Shown: piece after piece, positions 52,801-61,800 of the stretch
How positions within the stretch are numbered: the first letter of the stretch is position 1
Layout: each line of letters opens with the position of its first letter
Assembly (NCBI RefSeq): GCF_001949145.1
Contig: NW_019091362.1
Location: forward strand, 3,582,430 to 3,646,429
Origin: Acanthaster planci
Taxonomy: Eukaryota; Echinodermata; Asteroidea; Valvatida; Acanthasteridae
DNA: 64,000 bases
Direction of reading: 5' to 3'
Notes under the pieces: generated by a model
What the model was told of the DNA's origin: nothing
The model's input: the letters and a program-made list of their open reading frames with translations, nothing else
Databases searched by the model: none
Program-made: the position numbers and the translations under genes

Positions 52801-55800
52801 TTGTGGAAATCTTACATGTATGTGAGCCATGTGAAAATTTAATTGGTCAACCTCCCCGTCTGAAGACATATGCATGTATTATGGCTAGCTGTGCGTGTCT
52901 TGTCTGACATATGGGCATTGCTGATATGGGGGGAGGGGTACAAAAGAGGACAAGTGAACAGTGCCACCTTGTGTTACATTACAATGTCCAGTGCTGTCCA
53001 CTTTGAACAGTGCCCTCTTGTGACAGATGATATCCCCCATTCTTCAAATCCCGGTTGTCAGCAAAATTTTAGGATATTTTCCCACGATTTTTTGTATTCC
53101 TATTTTTCAGTGTTGCGGTCACCCCTTCACCCATCCAAATTGGTCTGGTTGGTAAATTCCCTTTGGCTTTAAACTCAGTATCTGAGGTACTCAGCGTTTG
53201 TTGTACAGTAGCAGACAATCTTTCTGAGCCATTAAACCACATACTCACCCTGATTTAGAATATAACGTCAATAGCTATTCTTGGTGGTCTAAACCCTGAC
53301 CTTTTCAGGTGCCACTTTTGTCTTAAAATTAGTTGACTGAAAGGTTCTCTTTCTCTCACGTTGCTGTTTGTGGGGATCCATATTGAATTTGATCCTAGTC
53401 ATTCCATTAAAGATGCACGTGACATTTTAGTGCATCTCTCGGGAAATGCAACCCATCTAGGCGCCACAAAATAAATGATGGAATGCGAAACCCCTGACAC
53501 TAGAAACCCAACTCTAGAACATCCAACACTGCTCAGGAAGGGGTACAATCCTCGAAATGCGATATGGAGCAAATATGGGTCTTCCGGTACAGGATGAATG
53601 GTATCATGGAGGACCAGGGAGCGCATCTCTGCTCAGCTATATATCTCTCTGGTTGCTGGGTTATTTTGTGCCTTTGTGTTTTGGGATACGGATCATTAGA
53701 AACGCACTTCAAAGAGTGCACTGGGTACGCTTTGAGTGGGAAGTTGAAATGATTTTGACAACTTCCTAATGAGATCGTGGATAACGTTTCACCAGGGGGG
53801 GGGGCATCTTAGGTGCATTAGCAGTATTCCAGTTGTTGAGGCAAGAGGGAACAAAGTGCCATTTGAGTCACCCCAAAGCAGCTTAATGGACATTCATAAA
53901 TATCTCAGACAGTCTCTCTATTCAACAACCTGCAACTTGACCGGGTATTAACATTTGATAATGCCTGCTGAGAAGTGATAATGCCTGCTGTGTAAAACAC
54001 GTGCTGGCACCTGGATATGAGACAGTTTAATCGATTCTGATTGGTCAAGAGTCTGTGTGCATGTGGCTCGCCACACATGCACCAAGTCCATATAAGGAGA
54101 TTCTTTTGGACAACTTGCTCAAGGAATATATCATGAAATGGACGGGGTGTTTGGGAAAATGAAAGTAACATTCTAGAACAAAATCATTGGAAATCCACCA
54201 TATATTGACTTCTTTTGACTCTCTAACCGAAAAGGTATTTATGAATGGAAATAAATATGTGCTGAGCTGGTCTTAAAGTAGTATTTAAGATTGGCTTAGG
54301 AGACTGAATGATGCCTTCATTTGCGGCTTGGGCATTACTTGCATCTATTCTCCTGAGGTGGTCTGAAACGCAGATTAGCACTTTTCATGTTTTTTTCAGT
54401 TACTGAAATCAATCAACGAAAAGAAAACGAATTTCAAATGTGGATGTCTTGAACTGGGGAAAAGTACATGTACGACAGGGCTGTCCAACTGCACCATGTA
54501 TCAGTAACAACTTTGCTACTCTTGGTTAATAATTTTGGGGTCCACTTTTTGTTTGGACCCAAGCAAGAGGTCACTGCGATCGCAAGTCAAGAGGGCCCAT
54601 AATGCATTTTGCCATTTGTTGTACGAAAATACCTCGCCCTTGGTCGTTCTGTTGAACTGAGGGCCTGCGTAGTTCTATTTCCGTACAGTGCTTTCGTGGC
54701 TGAATTGATTGGTACGTGTATAGTTCGTGATCAGTTGAATAAGAGCTCATTATGCAAGCAGTGTGACCTAAACAGTAACAGGTTGATGATGTATGAGATA
54801 TAAGTGGAATCTCTGTGCATTCAAAGAATTCATTTCTTGCAAACGAAGGGGGATGGGGGAATGACAGAACGGTGGCATTTTTTTACCCTGTATCCCCCAG
54901 TGGTGTCTATTTCGGATGATTTGTTTAGAAGTCAGTGGTAATTGTCAAACATTTGTTTCTTTTTTTCCCCTTGTCAGATTTAATAGTGGTTGTTGCATCT
55001 GCCGCTGTGCTTTGTTTTGGTTCTGAGGGCCAGGTCTTTGCTGCCTCAGCTATAAGGTGAGAGGTGATTACCGGGCATTGTGATTGGATGGTTTTGGTGA
55101 CTGCATTTGCCTACTGGTACACGATTGGGCAGTTGCTGAGTTTGCATCTAGGAGAGATGATTAGACACTCGTGGTCATACATATACCTACACATGTCAAC
55201 CTCACACATTTATAAAGTGCAGATTGAAGTTGTGATGTATAACTTTATGTCAAGTTATTTCAGCTTTTATAGTTGACCAGAGTTTAAAGATAGTTGAGCT
55301 ACATTCTTCAATGAAACATGAATTTTTTAAAAATGTGCATGCGGTCCAGTTTCAAAAAGCAAATGTGGTTTGTTCAACGCTTGTAAATGGTAGTGTTGTA
55401 AGTGTGTAGCATTTTTGGCAGATTGGCAAAGTGTTGAGGTTTTGAAAACAGTCCATGGAATATTAACTAAACATTAAATTATTTAAAAGTACTGAATTAA
55501 CAAAACCTTGAATGGTTTATAACACCAACATATGGACTACACCATACCCAAAGCACTGCCATAAATTGTTGACATTTATTTAAGGCCTTTTGCTTTTATC
55601 CCTGAATGCATATAAATTTGTAAATACCTGGTCATCGTAAATTAAGGGGGGTGGTTGATGTGTTATCTCCAAGTGAGGAGTTTGAAATGTTTCAAAATCC
55701 AAAGACATTTTAGATGAAAATTGGTAATGTTGAACATCCTGTATCTACAGCATAAATCTTAGGAAACTTATTTATTACTGCATACAAATTTGCCCTTTTG

Positions 55801-58800
55801 GGGGAGGGGGATGGAGGAGGGGAGGGATAGGTCAACAACTACATTCCCCGTGTTTTGAAGTTATTAGTTACACTTGAAAGGGCACATCTTGCATTGGAAT
55901 TGGCCTTGACTGTAGCATTTAATCCATTAACAACGGCCTTGCTGTTTCTGTTCTTCAGTAACTGTCACAAACTGGGTCACTGCGCTTCTTCTCCTTTGTT
56001 ACTTCTGGTATCCCAGAACCAATTCCATGTATCGTAATTGATCCATGTTCCAGTTTGCCCATTTACATCTGCAAATTTGTGGGTAATTGGAATTTTTTGT
56101 TCCTGGTACATCACAATCTCTTTGGGCCCGAATACCGACTTTTCTCAAAGTCTCACCTTTTCTTGGTACCTTCATTTTCTGATGTTATGTTCTGTGTTAT
56201 AGGGTTAGGAATTCCCAAACAGGTTTGGGCCATTGTTAATATACATGTATTGCCGGGAGTTTTAATATTTTGTCTACCTATTGTACAAAATATGCGTACA
56301 TCCTCTGAGCAAGATTATGGCTGTCCAAGAAGATTTGAATTGAATATCTTCCTTGTTCACATTTTCCCAGAGGTGTTCGCTGTCTGCAGATTCTGCGCAT
56401 GTTACACATGGACCGGCAGGGAGGCACTTGGAAGCTTCTTGGCTCGGTGGTCTTCATACACAGACAGGTAGAAGAGCTTGGCTTTGACCACAGACTCACG
56501 AAAAATTGTTTGCCATTACCATTAAAAATTCACGCTGTGTGGATACAGAGAGAGTCGATCGTGACATTTGAATGCAGCGCAGTCACACGGAGCGGCTGCA
56601 CAAATTACACTCATTGTAGTGCACTTTTATGAGGGGTAATGGCCCTGGAAATGTCAACCCTGAGACATGTTGAACTCAAAACTGCATGTACCGGTACTCG
56701 ACTAAGATTTGTGGAGGAGCAAAACAAGTTGTACCATAGATGTCAGAAGCAGGCTTGTGTTTGTTTTTTTAGTCATTGTCATGGAATTATTCATTCTATT
56801 AAAGGATGACAATTTGACAATCACCATTTAAGAGAAAATTGTACAACACTTGTGTATGGTAGGCACAGATGAAACTCCTTACAGTCAAAGAACACTGTAC
56901 TTCATGTGCAAGTGGTAGGCATGTTTGCCGTTAGTGAAGCTCATCTAATTGGTGAAAAATTTCACGCTAGGCTGAAAAGCCAAATTGTGACCTTTACGTG
57001 AAGAGGATTTACTCAGGCATTGCGTAACAACAAGTGATGAATGTTTCACTTTTATACAAGAAGAAAATTAATTTCATTTTGGGGACAAGATCAAACATTC
57101 TGTCCCACTCAGCTGATTGTTCTATCCACTCATAATCCTTCATCATTTGTATTCTGGCAATCTGTACAAACAATGATTATCATAGTAATCCTCTCAAAGC
57201 CTTGCAGTCTTCCAGCCCTGGTGATGCGTGGCTTCCCCACCGTGCCACAAGGTGTCAGTATTGAAGCCTAGCCAATAATAATATACTGTAGACTTAATGA
57301 GATAATGCAGAGCCTGCCGAGACAATATTTGTTGATGAATAAGCACCTTTTTGGTTTTCTCCCAATCGGACAGGAGCTAATAACCACCTTGTACATCGGC
57401 TTCCTGATGCTGATCTTCGTGTCGTATTTTGTCTATCTGGCGGAGCGCGACAACCAGGACGAGAGAGGGCGAAAGCAATTTGAAACCTATGCAGATGCCC
57501 TTTGGTGGGGTGTGGTAAGTCATTGTAGTAGTGCCCTCCCCCTCCTGTTTCCCACTTCCCGCTATAGAACAAGCTCAAATTCATCTCACCAAACTCTGTG
57601 CTCCACTAACAAGCTCAGATGTGCAGACCCATGGCAAGTGGTGATCCCTAGTCTCCTGTGGGAAAAAGGTGAATCGTTAATTGCAGGTAAGCAAGGATGC
57701 CATCGTCACGTTGTACCCACATTCATTTGCATTCCACTCAAACAGAGGCTCTATGTGACAGGGTGATACAAATTGATCCTAAGCTAGCTATTTATCCCCC
57801 TGTAATTTTGTTTTAGTGTGGAGTCTGTGGACCAGAAAGAGCAAACTGAGCTCTTGCTTTTGATAAATCACTCAGTCTGGCATCCTGATGAAACTGGGCA
57901 TTTTGTTGGTGAAAACTGCTGAGGGTTCCTGATGATTTACATTGTGCAAGACTCTTTTTTGAGGCCTCTGACTCAAAAGCGGCTCTGGCGACCTCTGACC
58001 CATATTGTTAAGGCTGGATTAAATATCTGAAATGGAATTCCAGAGCTTCCTTGATTTGTGCTGTCTGCAGTTGTCTGTATTTGCTTCTGGTAAAGACCTA
58101 GACTTGACCCTTACATCAATTATTGGAGCCCAGCCAACAAAGCAGTTGGTTTCACATCTGCTACGCAGTACAGAGTGACCTTCCTCGGTTTTCTACCTGA
58201 GCAAGCCACAGTGTGTCAGTGTCATCCTTGCATGGCCGCCTCATTGCAGGAAGCTGTCCTGGTTGATTAAGCATTGTTGCTGTGCTGACTTAAAGAAGGC
58301 CCCACCTGTAGACAGCCTTTTGCTGAGATGACCTGAGCATAGAACAAGCCATTTGTTGAATCTACTCATTCGATTCTGTCGTATCCAGTGGTCAGTAAGG
58401 TTGCACACATCATTATTACTGGATACAGTGGAATACTAATAAGGGAAGGGGTTGGAGTTTAAGTATTTCATTTTAAAAATCGCTTTTCACTAAATTACGC
58501 ATTTTTAATAGAGACAAATTGGTCATGTCGGATCAGAGTAGTAGAGTGAATCTGTTTTCCTCCTATTTCTGTTTTTCTGTTTTTCACTGCAGGTAACGTT
58601 AACAACAATTGGCTATGGTGATAAAGTGCCCATTACATGGCTGGGGAAAATTATTGCCTCATGTTTTTCAATATTTTCCATATCCTTCTTTGCGCTTCCC
58701 TCAGTAAGTATAAAGTTAACGTAATCTTTACTCACTTTGTTCTTTGAGCCAAGTTTGTAATTTGATCATGTCAAATTCAAGTAAGTTTAGCCGACATACA

Positions 58801-61800
58801 TTTGTAACTTGCTGCCAAGATTCTCTATCGTTAACATTGCCAGTCCCCGTTGTGTGTGGTTATAAGTTCTACTTTGGATGAGTTTCTTTTGTTACTATGA
58901 CATAATGTTTTGTTTGGCTGAAAACCAATCAAGCAAAGTTTATTTGTGATCATCTGTACTACTTGACTTTGCACAGTTTTAGCCTCTTTTTACACCTTTA
59001 GATATTTCAGATATTTTTAACACTAATAATTTAAAACACACCATCAAGAGAAACGCTTTATATATCACGTACTTGGATTTGGATGATTTAAAGGTCTTTG
59101 AAAGGAGAGGTTTATAAAATAATTTTAAGAAGAGGACAGCTGGTAGGCTCAGCTATCTTTGTACAGGTAATTGCAGGGTATAGACACATTTGTGGCACAG
59201 GTTTTAAGCTTCTCTAATATGGAGAAGTTTTGTTGGCTAAAGCGCTGTTCTTTTGGAGGGGACAGGGGTAAAACTCCAGCCATGCATGTGATCAATTCCT
59301 GATATACTGCTTGTGCTGGTGTAACCATTCATTGATTGTTCTGTTCTTGCAGGGTATTCTAGGGTCTGGATTTGCCTTAAAGGTGCAACACAAGCAACGG
59401 CAGAAGCATTTCAGCCGTCAGATTCCCGCCGCTGCCAGATTAATACAGGTGTGCTGCCAGTTTTATTTTTGGCTTTACTTGTACGGACCACAACATTTTA
59501 GGGAGAATTGGAGGGGCTTTCTGCCCATGTGCCAAGCAGCTATTACAGGCCCACTGGTCATTGTGGTGTAACCTGATGATTGACTGAGCCTGAAGGACTG
59601 CAGTTACCTTTGCCTGTGATTCACTTTTCAGTTACATCCTGGAAGTGCTGTTATCAAGCAAATTGCCGGTTACGTTTGGTTGCACTTCTGAATCATTACA
59701 GATCCACTTGACATAAGAACTGATTCTGCATCAGTTCAAGTTCTGATCGTTAATCAGTTTTGGTACGGGGTTGGTCCAGGGTTGGTACAGGGTTGGAGTA
59801 ATTGATGCGTGAAGGCTTGAATGCTATTAAAGCTAATTGTCTTTTCATGGTTATGACCTTTTCAAAATAGAAAGTCCAGTGTACCGTACGAGTATGTTTA
59901 TGTTTGTTGACATTTTCAGAAATTTTAAGGTGGTTGGCCGAGGTGTTGAAGTTAAGAAGTTTGTAGACATTTCTGAGAGGAGGTGTTAGATACGTTATTT
60001 CTTGTGTGGACATGGGAACAAAAGCAGTCCACTGAGTGTAGGAAGAGAAGATTTGTGGACTTGCCTTGGCCCACACAATGTTTCCTTCTTCTGCAGTTTT
60101 AACCATACTGTTAGTTTGAAATTACCTGTTGCAAAATGAAGAGGGACATTTAACAAATGCACAGTCAAACATTTGGGTTAGAAGAGGACTCACCTAAGGA
60201 ATAAAGGGAGTATTTTTGGCTGGTTTTCTTCACATGAAAACAAAGGAATGTTGACTCAAGATAAACCTAAAGTGTGTAGGGTAACTGGGGTTCTGGAGTC
60301 AAGGTACATGTACATGTATAGAGTGCCAAAAGGGCAATAATTTGATTTACATTGTTGTGTAATGTTACTTCTGGAAAGGACCTCTTCTGATGGAAGACAT
60401 TTGTGGCTGGCCTCTCAAAGTGTCTGTTGATGGATAGCCACTTCTTCACCCGTGGATGCAGAGTGTATTGCAGTCTGCTTCTGCTAGATTCAGTCTTGTG
60501 GACATGAATATTTGCATTTTAAACACAAAGTTATCATTTGTCTCGATGCATCCCAGCACTCAATCTCACAGATACTTCACGAAGCAGATTAGAAGTATGG
60601 CATATGCATGGAGGTCACATCCAAACTGAATTACCTCCTTGAGATTCTCCTTTTTGCCCAGTGTGCGTGGAGGTGTCACGCCGCTGAGAACACCACAGGC
60701 TTCGTGTCGGAGGCCACCTGGAAGATCCACATTGCCCCATCCCCGGCCGCCACGGGCGCAGGCAGCGCCGCCAACTCCACGGCTCCCAGCACCCCAGCCT
60801 TTGCCAACAAGACACACCTGCTGAAGAAGCGGAAGAACTCCAAGCTCAAGGAGGCCCTTGTGCAGTCCACCCTGCTGGAGTTCATCCCCACCAAGTCGTC
60901 ACCCGAGAGGACGGCAGGAGTCAGCGACACAGTCTTCAGCGATGATCCCTCATGTAAGTTGGGAAAAGTTCAAGTGATACCAGGCAGGGGCATCAACTGC
61001 TTCTCAGAAGTGTCTGGGGGTACATAACCTAAATCAGAACTAATGCTTGCACTAAGTCCTAATGGTGCGGGGTCTGGGAACCTTAGAAGAAAGCTTACCA
61101 ACTTCTTTTAATTGTTTACTTTTAATTATTAGCGGATGGTAATTCTCTCTATAGTTTTGTATAAGTGAAACATGCATAACTTTCATACATTCACTCTCTG
61201 TTTCTAAAAAACAAAGCTCACGTTCATTACCATGGATGATTTTTCCAATTTCTGATGCATTCTATATTTAATCCTCTCCAAACCCAAGCTGCTTTTTACC
61301 TGAAGCAGATACTGAAGTAATAGCAATTGAAAGGTGAACAGAAAAAAATGGGTACACTAAATTGAAACTACAGCTTTCCTACTAATTAAGACTCACTTAG
61401 GCAAGAGAGTTGGGCTTTCAACATTCTGTTTTCATAATAAGGATTAAACATAAAATATTCAAAAAACTTAAACCTGTCCATAGCTTTTTTAAAATAACCT
61501 TCCTCTGGTAAGGTGTATTTGAGAGGCTCAACAAGAGGCGTGTGGAGGGTGACCGCGAGCCCAGCGACAGGTACCGGCCGCTCCAGCGACTCTCGGAGAT
61601 GTTCTCCATGGACCTGCCTGATCCCGAGGGGGACATTTTCAGCTTTGCCTATGTTCCTGAAACAGTCACTAGGTGAGAAATCCCACGTGGTCACCCCAGA
61701 TGCTATTTTGGAGTATACGATATTGCTTGGCACTCAGCTGAAACATTGTGGTAACCATAGCAGAAGAATTACGCCTTCTGCCAGAAAATTTCACGAACCT

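Larger units (their letters stand above)
39276..54977 (+). other. Large intron between S2 and S3 exons (15.7 kb)
   Basis: It runs from gtaagg to ttgtcag and splits the Asp codon of S3. Besides the SINE, tandem repeats, foldbacks and CArG word listed separately, there is a CAAA microsatellite (44813-44827), a G run at 43400 and another at 53795. 44455-44580 is a complex patch that may be regulatory. No nested gene was recognised. Confidence 0.8.

Noticed and set aside
57305-57766. 153-codon frame containing the S5 exon
   Set aside because: Only 57374-57514 is coding. The parts before and after are intron, shown by the cag and gtaagt borders and by the conserved joins to the neighbouring exons.
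60608-61027. ATG-started frame over the A-B linker exon as a separate small gene
   Set aside because: The codons before 60662 are intron and those after 60953 follow a gtaagt donor; the coding block starts exactly where human helix A continues.
61386-61733. 115-codon minus-strand frame
   Set aside because: It is the antisense shadow of the 61513-61672 channel exon.
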